Part shown: positions 51,540 through 62,454 of the stretch, piece after piece
Layout: each line of letters starts with the position of its first letter
How positions within the stretch are numbered: position 1 is the stretch's first letter
Source of the DNA: Beaufortia kweichowensis
Lineage: Eukaryota; Chordata; Actinopteri; Cypriniformes; Gastromyzontidae
DNA: 64,000 nt
Reading direction: 5' to 3'
Assembly (NCBI GenBank): GCA_019155185.1
Contig: CM032794.1
Span: forward strand, 11,137,988 to 11,201,987
Position numbers and translations under genes: made by a program
The notes under the pieces: model-generated
Seen by the model: only the letters and a program-made list of their open reading frames with translations
The model's database searches: none
What the model was told of the DNA's origin: nothing

Positions 51540-51875
51540 GCTCATAAATATTAATTAGGGTAAGTGATTGGATGGTTATCGAGCAGTGTAGGCGTTGGCT
51601 ATTGTAATATTCATAAGCGCCGTAACCATAGTAAAACCTGTACAGCGGTCGCAATGCAATAATAGACACTTACCTCCATATTAGGATAACTCCGTGTTGT
51701 TTTGACAGCAGTTGAGCAATGTTTTTCTGTCGTCTAGTTGTTTGTCCACATAAAAACCCAAATGACTACTTTGCAGAGCACTGTTCCCTGTTGACAGAAG
51801 CGACCCACGGTGGAATTTTAAGCACCTAGGAGAGTTTTGATAACTTATTTATTTGTCATCGGATTACGTAACGTG
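51540..51875 (+). promoter_or_regulatory. Putative promoter and non-coding exon of the SPRY/SOCS gene
   Basis: A strong donor (TAACGTG then GTAAGT) at 51876 ends an exon without a usable start in the downstream frame. The next acceptor is TGTTATAG at 52108. Upstream, GTTGGCTATTG and CATAAATATTAATTAGG are promoter-like but not decisive. Confidence 0.4.
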
Positions 51876-52115
51876 GTAAGTCACGTATGCTTTCTTTACT
51901 TTAAAGTGTGTACATTGTGCTCACACATGTGCTTGTTCTCTACATAACAAAAGTCGCGGTTTATGCTATATAACTATGAGCATGAAACAAGTTTTGGGTT
52001 AATATCTTATCATATTCATTATCATTGCTGTTAAGTACAGTGACCTATTACAATGTTACAGTGTTTATTCTTGCTGTATGGTGAGTTATTTGTATGTTTT
52101 TGTTATAGAGAACAA

Positions 52116-53188
52116 ATGCTGTGCTCCTTTAAAGATCACATTTGGGAGAGTTGGGAGTGGGATTCAGCCAGTAAATCCCCTGATGCTCAGCTGTCACCAT
52201 GTCGACAGGCTGTTTATTTTCATGTCAGCCCTCTGCTGGACAGTCAGGGTACTGCAGGGGTCAGAGGCACCAAAGGTGAGTGAATCCATTTTTAACTAGT
52301 AATTGTTTTGTTATGCTCTAGTGGAGTATTGTGAAAATGATAACTGTTGTGCAATCATTTGCTGATTTCACCAGTTATTGTTATTGTGGAAGGTTTTACT
52401 CATGGTGAGCATTACTGGGAGATTGAGTTTCTTGAACCTCCATATGGATGCTCTGTGATGGTGGGCATTGGTACCCAAAATGCACTGCTGCATGCAGGGG
52501 ACAAAAGATTTATTAACCTCATAGGTGAGTACAATAAGGTTCATGTCTGTTGTTATTTAACAATTTTCTACAATTATCACCAAAACTTTAAGCAGGTAAT
52601 CAGATCATCTGTTTTTAATGTGCTGATCTGCCTAAATGTCCTCTCCTGCCAACATGGAAAGAATTGCTTGCTGTGTAAAAGATGATATAGACTTGTGTCT
52701 TTGTTGAAAGGCATGGACAGTCAGAGTTGGGGACTGTCATACAAGGGCTTCGTCTGGCATAATGGAAGGAGTCATAAGTACACCGAACCTTTCTACGACA
52801 AAAATACAGTCATTGGGATGCTGCTGGACCTTAATGCTGGAACACTGACATTCTACCGAAATGGTGTAAATCTTGGGATTGCCTTTACAGGCCTGAAACA
52901 GGTAAAGAAGCATGTTAACAATGAGCAGGTGTAGGCTGTTCTGTCAACATGCTGAAGGCATTAAAAAATGTGTTTTTCTTGCAGATCACCAAAGCTCTGT
53001 ATCCTCTGGTAAGCTCCACTGCCCCTGAAACCGAGCTTCAGCTGGGTTTGCGAACCCAGAGAATCTCCTCCCTACAAGAGCAATGCTTACATATCATCAC
53101 ACAGAGCCTTTCACATTACACACATGCATACAAATTACCATTGCCCAAACCCCTGCTTTGTCAAATACACACACATGCACATACATAA
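52116..53188 (+). CDS. SPRY domain and SOCS-box protein, SPSB3-like
   Basis: SPSB proteins use a SPRY (B30.2) domain to bind substrates and a SOCS box to recruit Elongin B/C and Cullin-5 ubiquitin ligase. Coding exons: 52116-52275, 52375-52524, 52711-52901, 52985-53188, total 705 nt or 234 residues. SPRY landmarks: GTKVIVIVEGFTHGEHYWEI, VMVGIGTQNA, DSQSWGLSYKGFVWHNG, IGMLLDLNAGTLTFYRNG, ALYPLVSSTA. These follow human SPSB3 (GEGQHFWEI, MVGIGTSD, SWGLSYTGLLHHKG, GVHLDTWHGTLTFFKN). The last about 40 residues hold a weak SOCS box: SSLQEQCLHII as BC box and LPLPKPLL as Cul5 box. The protein lacks the longer SPSB3 N-terminus and ends in a CA-repeat-encoded HTHAHT. I recall no SPSB gene beside ATG13 in mammals. 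It may be a fish-specific SPSB3 paralogue. Confidence 0.82.
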
Positions 53189-55822
53189 GTTATGATGTTT
53201 TTTTGTTGTTTATTTACAACACATCATTCACACACTTAACAAAAATCATAGCAACAACCTGTCCAGATTTTTTACAGTGCTACAGTGGCAAGAATGGTGC
53301 ATTAGAAATGTATTATCATTGTACAGAGCCTACCTTAAACTGACTATTTTTTTAATGTATCAATACTATAAAAAGCTACTCACCAAAACTGATGAATAAA
53401 ACTACATATGTGACCTTGTCTGTGAAAACCAGGCTAAAGTCTAAAACATTTGAGATAACGAGCATCAAAGTTAAATTTCACCTATTATTTTTACTACGAT
53501 TCTGATCTTTGACATGTCATTACTCAGTTAATATTGAAGATATCAAGGTTATATTTTCACAGAATGTTCTTTACGCTATGTAGGATGATTTTATGTAGAA
53601 AACAGTAAATCACAAAAAAATGACTTTAGCTGGGGTTTCACAAACGGTGAATATTGATGTGTCTTGAAATTCTGTGGGTGCAGCTAATTATATGGAATCA
53701 TGTAGAGAATGTGTAAAAAAATTTAATTTGCCTAAATGACTTGCCCCAGTTGCCTTTAATTAGTGTACTGGAATATATTTAGTGAAAATTATGAGTATGA
53801 TTTTATTGAATTTTCAGTAATAGAATATTATTATTTTTATGAGGCTGCTTTGCTATAGTGCACATTATACATATGAAAATTGCTATAGAAACAAAACGTG
53901 ATATATTTATCTGTAATTGACAATCATTTTATTGTACTCTGTGTATTAAAAGCCAAACAAATGTTGGTGTTGACATAAAACTGTTGAAAGTGTTATTCCC
54001 ACCACCCTGGCTATAAGTTTAAACTAAAACAAAGAAAAAGCACCTCCACCATCTCAATACAATTTATTACTCTGAATTCACAAAATGTACAAAAGTAAAG
54101 ATTTCAAAAGCAAAACATTTTAACAGCCAAACTGGAAGAAAAGAATCTTCACATAGAAGTGATGCAAAGTTCCACCTGGAAACCAGAAATACACATCTAC
54201 AGTACAGATAAACAGATAGGCATTGATACAGACACAACAAAATGGCACAGAGTTTACAGATCTGTCCAGAAGAGGGGAATTAAACAGCTAATATCATCGC
54301 CAGTTCACTTCAGTAAGGCACACAAACACGTGGGATTTGCTAAAACTATTTAAGCCACTGGTCCACATATCAATGATCAGATGCATTGACATGAAAAGGA
54401 CGTTTAAATGAAGACACGGTTACAATTCAATATCAAGTCATATGACACTTAACTTAGTGCTAAATAATTATTATCCAAGTACCTGCTTTATGGTTCTTAT
54501 GGACTATGGTTCTTACCTCCTTTGTGCAAAATTCAGACAATTTCATATCTATTCATGATCAATTAAAGCAAATGAGGGACTCCAACTCTACGTTTAAAGC
54601 CTTGTAAAAGAACGGACATGTTGTACTTGGTTGTGCTGTAGAAATACGCCAGTATTAACTAATATCACAGTATGATATGTCTTCTCATAGATAAAACATC
54701 AGCAATTTTAGAAAAAGAGAACAAAATGACTAAACTTTGTCTTTGCTTTTTATCCTTATTTGGGATTTTGTTTCACATGAGCCCATGCTCAATGGCATGA
54801 GTCCCTGACACAAACATTTTAACCATATCATCTTTGGCCAATATAAATGTCTGGAATAAAACAATACAACAGCATTACTAAACAAACCACACACAAACAC
54901 AAAACTAATACAGATATACACACATACAGAGAGAAGAGGAGCTGTAGGCAGATGTGTGTATGAAAACTAGTAACGTATCTATTTTAAGATTTGAAATTAT
55001 TTTAGGTTTTGCTTTCAAAATGAATCCCAGTAAAGCCCCAATAAATCTATTAAATCATCAGACTTGAATGAACATTACACGTAAGAAACATGCATAAGAA
55101 ATAACGAATTTGTAGTTATATACTGTGCTGTTCCTGGAACTACTGAGAAGAATGTTGCAGTGAAAGTGATGATCTAGATTATAGAAAAAATATATATTAT
55201 ACATGATACAATAAAAATTGAAGATTGAATGAAAGCTTGTTAAGACAATACATAATATCATATACTTTATGTAATAAAACATAAACATGTTTAAAATAAG
55301 TGTTTCAAGTTTGAGTTGTAGTGCTTTGAACTGGTCCATAGTTTCTACTAACTATGGCTCACACGTGTGCATTTTGTTTAACATTGATGAAAACTGTACT
55401 CCTCAAAAGATGAACTGCATTGAATTCACACTGGTCAAGACAACATCTGAACTACAGCTGATTAGCTACCACAAAATAAGCTCCAAAATGGACATAACAG
55501 CTATCTGAATTGTTGGTTTATTTATGGGCTCTGCTAAGAGACCTGATAAAATTCCTACTGCCTGGGCAGTACCATAATGAGTGAGACTAGCTACAAGATT
55601 TCTGCAGGAGACAACAGTACTGATTGTCAGAATTTGATCACAGCCTAAACCTTTGTGAAAGCTGAACAAGAGGTCTGTCTATTACTCAGCTTCTGCACAG
55701 CTTCACCCAGTTGAAATACTCATGCATTTGGCAACACAGAGGGAAATACCAGGGACGGGATATGGCAACAAATGAGCGAAGCTATGGAACGGAAGGAGCG
55801 AGGTGATGTCTTACGCTGCTCC
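53189..55822. other. Convergent intergenic region (SPSB3-like / arhgap1)
   Basis: No gene is recognised. AATAAA at 53395-53400 is a candidate end for the SPRY gene, and a reverse AATAAA near 55517-55522 a candidate end for arhgap1. A diverged MITE copy lies at 53407-53650. The rest is AT-rich, and its short open frames show no splice context. Confidence 0.45.
53407..53650. repeat. MITE copy B, diverged, same family as 24202-24409
   Basis: Starts TATGTGACCTTGTCTGTGAA and runs parallel to copy A through AGGCTAAAGTC, GATCTTTGACATG, TATTGAAGATATCAA and ATGTAGGATGAT. Its right end (GGGGTTTCACAAACGG) is decayed. Confidence 0.7.
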
Positions 55823-58800
55823 TCACTGGGTAAAGACCTTCTGATAGTGGTCAAGCAGGATGCGGGTGAAGTTGTTGATTGGTCCGATCGCGCTGAGTGT
55901 CATGGCAGCATCTTGCCCCCAGAGCAAGTTAGGCCCAAACACAACAGCCAGGTTGGCATTGGTCATCTTATTCACTTCATTCTCAGCTGATACCTGCACG
56001 AAAACATCAATAAATACAAGACTTAAATACAGTATACAGTAAGAATACAGAATACAGTAACATAAGAAAAAAATTTTTTTGTTAGGTATTACCTGAGCAA
56101 GGAACTGTATGAGGAAGCGTAGCGCTGCATAGTTCTCCTCAGGAAGTGACATCAGCATGGTTTGAATTGTTTCAGCCTGAGATTTGCTGTCAACATCTGG
56201 TAACACAACACAAATAATAGTCTTAGTCTGTGCCAATCTGTGTGTGGTATTTCAGTATAGCATGTGTGTAAGAGGAAATATTTTGCATGCTGGTATTTAG
56301 TGGTGGCATGTAAATGTTGTTGTCTTACTGTGGAAGTTGATGATGTCATTGTAGAGCTGGTAGGTGAGCAGTGGCTCTGGCAGTTCTCTGAGGAACGTCT
56401 TTAAGATCACAGCTGCCAAATGAACTTCGTCTGGAGAAAAACGTACTTCCTCTCCTACATACACAAAAGCAAGCACATACACCATTCTGAGGACTGATGT
56501 TGATCATTCCTATGAACGGAAAAAGTGAGCATATGTATTTTCATGCTCACACAGACCAGAGAAACACATGACTCTACCTGAGTTATATTTCTGCTTAATA
56601 TCCTTAACCACAGAAACATTTGCAGAACGCCGGAAAATTCCCTCTGTCTGCACACCTAAAGAGAAGACAATAGTGAATATCAGACTCAAAACTGGCCTGC
56701 CCCGCAGGACCTCATAATGTTTTAACTTTTACTGAAAATAAATAAATTAGTAAGACATCTACCATGCTGCTGCAAGAATCCAATAGTGTCAAACATCACT
56801 TGTGGAATTCCTTCTGAGTTTGTTGTCCTATGTCTCAATCTTAAAACATTCAAGAAAAATAAACCTTTTTTTAATACCAGTTCCCACCAAAACCATGACA
56901 TGCCAAATAAAAAAAGTTGGCACAAGTTGGCAATTTCTCAAGTTAGCAAAAGAACTCAGTGTGAAGGATGAAGAACTTCCTATGTTTTGACAGATTAACA
57001 TCTTGTCTGGTAATGATTAAGTGAACTTTAAGTGGTACAATAAAAAATTATGGACATTATGGGTATTTCCTTCTTTTTTTTTTTTAGAATTTACTGTTCA
57101 CTAAATCATAACAGAACAGGACAATGATCATATCGCATCATTAATGGTAGTATTGCCCAAAGTATGGCAGTTGTTGCACATAATAATGATTGTAATTGCA
57201 CGTATTGCATACTGTGTGTGTTGTGTGAGTAATAGTAACTGTGTAGGTTATGAGATGATATGGGTTTGAAGTACTCACGTTGACAGAGGGACCCCAAACT
57301 GCTGGAAAGGGAGGGGTGGACTACGGGGGGGTGAGATTGGCCCAGGGACAACAGACGGCTTCTGAGACTGACGGATCTTATCATCATACCTACAGGGAAG
57401 AGCCACTTGAATGCATCTCAAACATAAATAAACCAAATATATATTGTTCTCAATTACAGTATGTATTGTAAAAGATGTGTGTAGTTCATGTCTTACTCTC
57501 TGACTCGGTTGGGAATCACCAGCTGATCACACTTCAAAACCTCTTCCAAATCACTCAAACAATTTACGTAGTTTATCTTACGGCCAAACTTAAAGCTGTC
57601 AATCAAAATAAGCACACAGGGTGTACAGTACAGGGTCTACAATGCTATATGAAAAAAGTCTACAGGCTGTAAGATTCAGTATAAAACTCTGTATCAAATA
57701 CAGAATACATAAATACCAGTGTACCAGTACCAGTGTCATGAGTATCGAGAGTAACTGACCTGATGATGGGTTTGAAAAGAGTAAGGATGGTTCTGATAAA
57801 CATAGTGGGATGCACAATGTACAATGCCTTGATATTTTTCTTATACCTGCAAAAGACACAGCAATACTTAAGCTTAAAAATACATAAAAGTACATAGAAG
57901 ACTCGCACTAAGAGTAGCATGACTTACTTTCTGTCAAACTCTCGGTAAGCATCTCGCAGCCAGCTGAGAGAGGGTTTATTCTCGCTGGTCAATCCATGAT
58001 GAAAGTAGATGAGTGTATAATCACTCTCCACATATTTATCAAGAGTCTGCTTTAAATACCTGCAAACAATCATCCACGGACATGTGATCTTTACGCTCTT
58101 TAGTTGATAGTTTAGCACCATAACAGAAACAGCAAAGACCTGCACCCATTCACAAATGTGTTAGGTATTAACTAACTAATGCTTTTTGTATTGTTTTATA
58201 TTCAGGCATTCACTTTTATTGTTGCATCATTGAAACAGGAGGAAAGGGATGAATATCTTGTGTGCATAGTTCTAGCAGCAGTGTGTGGCATACAATTTAC
58301 AATATGTACTATGAATTCATAATAAAATATTTCTAATAATTCACTATGGTATATCACACTCCTTTTGTACTTTTATTATCATCTTTTACATGTAATAATA
58401 GGGAACTAATATGACAATGTAAGATTACTATCAAATTTTCACTTCATAAAAAAGGTTTATCTTAAGACATTATGACCTCAACTCATGAGCACATGATACA
58501 GTTAATACAGCATATGGTTGTTTGACATAAGCAAAAAAAGGAAGAAAAACCTTAAAAACGATACAGTTGTACTGAATATATTTTTTCAGTTTAAATGACC
58601 TAGAAGGATATGACATAATACATTTTATAAAAATGTGCCACTCATTCAACATCATTACTGCACTAAAATTAAGCTTCATATTGAACCAAGTAGGAGCTGG
58701 GATGCCTACATGAGAAGTTTGTGATGATCCAGCTGATGTTGAGGGGGCATGCGACAAGCATTAAAAACAATGACCTTCCGACCAAAGTTATCATCACCTG

Positions 58801-59739
58801 TAAAGGGCAAGAGAGATAGAGATAAAGAGAGAGAGAATGGAGAAGCATGTCTGACTGATTGAAATAAAAATAAATGCTAGCAGTTGATGGCGTATGATTT
58901 TAATAGTGCCTCACCTGCCACCTCCACAATTTGATGTCTTGCAATGTCATAAAAGGGGTCATCCCAGGGCAGGTGTGAGGTGCCACCAAGATTTTTAATA
59001 TCTGAAGCTGCAAGGAAGACCATAATGAACAACTGTTTTCTGTATCAAAATAACAAATGTAATTTTCTTTAAAGGACTATAGAAGAGATAACAAAACTAA
59101 TTTAAATGTAAAGTATAAATTAAGTCATGGCTAAAAATCAGTAAGAAATTAAATACAGACAGAAATGGTACAGTCAGGCTGGTTATGTAACACACAGCTT
59201 TTCAGATCTCACTTATTCTACTGTACCAAACCCTCAGGCTCTCACTGTTTTATCCAGAAAAAAAACAATTATGCTGGATTTCACATGCACATGGAGTGAT
59301 AATGACTCACATGATAATGACTGTGTTACAGAGTGCCATGTGCCTGTGTGTTTATATATGCGTATATGCATACTGTTACTGTGTGAGTAATGCGGCATGA
59401 CTTCTTGCGTTTTCTGCTAGCTCCTAAAATAGACCATGACACTTATTAGAACTGGATGGTTTCAGCCTTGCGTCATTCTAAGTATAGCAAGCATATGATT
59501 GGTATTTGTGATAAAAATGGTAGAGTTCTTGGCAGTTACTTCCTTTACTTCCACAGATCAAATTTCAGAGAAATGAATTTTCAAAATGAAACAAATATCT
59601 CACCAGATTTGCTTAGGCTAACAGGGTCATCTGGGGGCCACTGTTTGCTCTGCACCAGTTTAAGCTGATCCAGGGCAGCACTAGGAGAATCATCTCCTCC
59701 CAGATCATCTTGCAGATCCACCAGCAGGTCAGAGGACAT
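55823..59739 (-). CDS. arhgap1: ARHGAP1 (p50RhoGAP), Rho/Cdc42 GTPase-activating protein
   Basis: ARHGAP1 accelerates GTP hydrolysis by Cdc42 and RhoA. Its BCH/CRAL-TRIO-like domain binds lipids and regulates it. Exons in transcript order: 59604-59739, 58915-59007, 58710-58797, 57928-58059, 57760-57846, 57497-57595, 57279-57389, 56763-56839, 56578-56655, 56329-56454, 56093-56196, 55823-55993. They total 1302 nt, or 433 residues (human 439), with every junction in phase. N-terminus DLLVDLQDDLGGDDSPSAAL; CRAL-TRIO region about 65-215 (YTLIYFHHGLTSENKPSLSW, ALYIVHPTMFIRT); Pro-rich SH3-type linker ISPPRSPPLPF at about 232; RhoGAP domain about 250-433 with EGIFRRSAN (arginine finger about R283), LKTFLRELPEPLLTY and MTNANLAVVFGPNLLW. 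One exon (56763-56839) uses a weak TTTAAG acceptor but gives the expected FDTIGFLQQHG. Confidence 0.95.
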
Positions 59740-60384
59740 GATGGTCCTCTGAAACAACAAAATTCACACATACTGTTAAATATAGGAAAGCATAAAAATA
59801 TGCACAATACAAAATGTTTTATAGTTTTTAACTCTCAGTTTAAACAGGCAAATACAGTTACTAAAAACAGTTTTAAAAGTTGTGTCTAAAGGGCCTGTTT
59901 GATAATATATTATATTCTTTAGGATTGTTTGGTATTTATCTAAATCTCGTTTGATTGTGAATCTGTTACATTTTTTAATATATGTGTGTACGTGTATAGC
60001 CGTAAGGTACAAGTGCAGGCGTCAGCTGGGTTCAGACAGTGATCTGCTGTGACAGCCCCCCACACGGCCGTATACTGACAAAACATCTGGGTTATAGCCT
60101 TTACTCCTATTTATATTCTCAACCGCAGCAGAGCAAGCTTTATGGTTATCAACAGCCTTCATATCATTCTGCTGTCACACCCACAATTATATCTTCAGTG
60201 TACAATGTCAATGATTACACAAATGCTTTTAGATGTTGTAACTATTTATTATCTTTATCATCGTCAAGTCAGCTTATATTTATTTTCAGCCTTGCTGTTA
60301 CTACCGAGTGCAATGTTTTTAAAACTTAAATCATACAGCAGCAAATATTGCTTCTTTCTTTGGCGACATGTATCTTTCAGTAAG

Positions 60385-60425
<41 letters not shown>

Positions 60426-61731
60426 TTTGGCTAATCATATCCAGCCCAAATTCTGTGGCCTCTTCTTATTCATTACACAGTTTACAAGACCGTCAGCAAA
60501 AACAATGCACCTCATTCACAGTTGTTCCTCAGAGGCATCAGTGCAGCACTCAGTGAAGTCTACCATCCAGCACTTTATTTAGAAACAAAGACCACAAAGA
60601 AAACCCTGATCACCTCCAAAGGCCACAAATCTAAAAGACCATGTTGACTTCAAAGAAAGAGTAAAATGCAATACTAAACATGCAATTAATGCCAGAATAA
60701 TATCATCAAAAATGCTTTTTCAATTATGGATCAGTCACTTTCTAAGTGATGGATTAATCACCTGCATTGTCACATTTCTCATTTATATGTCACTTTGAAT
60801 AAAAGGTCTGTTAAAGAATACATAAATAATTTTAACTAAAAACAGACTGACACAGTTTACTCTGTTCATTCAGTTTCTAGCTCTCGGTAAGATTCAGATG
60901 TGCTCAGGGATGCACACCATCAAGCACATGAAAGCAAGCAGGCCAGACAGAGTGTTGTGGTCTAAACCTCAACAGTATCATGTGATTCTGATCATCTCTC
61001 AACAAACAATACAGAGCAAATACAGACTAGCCCTATCAAACAAGCGAGCTTGACGCATTTGTCGAGCTGTACCTGCGTTTGTACTGTAGACAAACTTAAG
61101 AGAGGGGTTTACTGATATTTACTACGAAATCAAAAAATACCATGCAATATAAATCAATCTATATTGAAATAAGTGATCACAGATTAAGATGTGTCCATAC
61201 ACACTCATATCAGTGGCGAACATGTCAACACACATATTCACATTCACGGTGTGCCATAAATGAACTGAAACGTTTAGTGTTTTTTATCACTTGTAACATA
61301 ATAAATGTAACGCAATAAATGCAACGCACTCCCTGCTGTTTGTGTCAGCTCTGTACAGGCAGCGTCAGATTCCGCAGCGTTTCTAAGGGAACGCAACATC
61401 TGCACTTGCTTTTAAAGCGCGCGTTTAACCAACAAGATACAGGCGCAGTACACATAAACGAATATAACCACATTTATGTGGTTTAAAACAAGTCGCATTA
61501 ATGTTTCTCTCATTAATAGCGCTAAAACTAAAAGACAGATGCTGCACAGACGACTCGCTGTCCTCGACAGTCTGCTAAGCTAACTAGCTGCAAACCTGCT
61601 TCAACTTGACATATCGATTTAAAATATCTAACAAGTGTTTCTCCACAGTGTGGCTGGAGGGCTGTGTGCCTAAAAGAAAACGAAAAAGCCAGCGGGTTAC
61701 ACTAATCGAAAAAAACAGAAACAGGTTTACC
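59740..61731 (-). other. arhgap1: arhgap1 first intron
   Basis: Lies between the 5'UTR exon near 61732 and the start-codon exon. It contains a (TA)n microsatellite at about 60386-60423 and otherwise AT-rich DNA without recognisable genes. Open frames spanning the TA tract are artefacts. Confidence 0.5.
60386..60423. repeat. (TA)n microsatellite
   Basis: About 19 uninterrupted TA units in arhgap1 intron 1. Confidence 0.95.
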
Positions 61732-61875
61732 TAATATTCAGCGCTCCCTATTGAAGTCTTCACAACTCTGTCAATCTTGCTATTTTAATGCGGCACTTCC
61801 TGTTTGAGATCCATGTAGTTTAGCGGGAACGCCCCGGAAGCAACAGAGCTGGTGAGAGCGTGTGACCACGCCCCT
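61732..61875 (-). promoter_or_regulatory. arhgap1: arhgap1 5'UTR exon and promoter with ETS-type sites
   Basis: A minus-strand donor (ATTAG then GTAAAC) near 61732 ends a non-coding first exon. Just upstream are CCGGAAG at 61834-61840 and CACTTCCTG near 61794, both ETS-family core sites, in a GC-rich setting (GCGGGAACGCCCCGG). This fits a TATA-less housekeeping promoter. The exact start site is not known. Confidence 0.5.
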
Positions 61876-61983
61876 AATAATTTGGCGTTATTATAATAGC
61901 TGTGTAGCCATATTAATAATTTGTTTTTTTCATTATTTTATATATATATATGTATATTTTATTTTGTGTCTCTGTACAGAAGG

Positions 61984-62095
61984 TCAATGTCTCTGTTCAG
62001 GTTTTCTTTCCAGTTACATTTACAATGTAATGGACAATTATTTAATCAATGGCCACAATCTTTTCAGTACCCTTTTATACCCGACACAAACTTAA
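61984..62095 (-). pseudogene. Decayed duplicate of a prothrombin exon
   Basis: About 105 bp here match the f2 exon at 63325-63498 and its edge. Shared blocks include CAATGTCTCTGTTCA, TTCCAGTTA, TGGACAATTATTT, ATCAATGGCC and TCAGTACCC, in the same orientation. The copy has a lost base (AGGGTACT for AGGGGTACT), a GAA to TAA change, and a roughly 5-nt insertion, so it cannot encode the thrombin segment. It lies beyond the f2 3' end. Confidence 0.75.
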
Positions 62096-62454
62096 AATAT
62101 AAAGGTTTTAAAATTGCTTAAGTATTGCTCAGGAAAAAACAGTGGTTTAAGTCATGAATAAGAAAATTCAAGCATGGTAAATGTGTGATGCTGCCCTTAA
62201 TATTTCACAATAAATGTGATCACTATTTCTGTATGGTAAACGAACCTGGAATTTAATGTAACTGATTCCAAAAGCAAAATGATATCTGTCATTAAAAAAA
62301 ACAAATAACCTGCAGACTTAGCAAAAAGAAATGTTCTCATTCACTGGCATCAGCATACAAAGAATTCAGATTTTTATTAATCAGTTGGGAGGTTAGATCC
62401 AATTTAAGTGTTTGGTTCTTGTGTGGCAAAGGTCTTTTTTTAAAGGCTGGACGA
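62096..62454. other. f2 3'UTR and spacer
   Basis: No gene is recognised. A reverse AATAAA at 62373-62378 is a good f2 polyadenylation signal, about 77 nt past the stop codon. The rest is AT-rich. Confidence 0.5.

Noticed and set aside
60142..60582. 146-codon plus frame with an IYIYIY stretch
   Set aside because: It runs through the (TA)n microsatellite in an intron; no homology recognised.
61862..62121. Plus-strand open frames over the f2-like remnant
   Set aside because: The similarity to f2 is on the minus strand; the plus frames are incidental.
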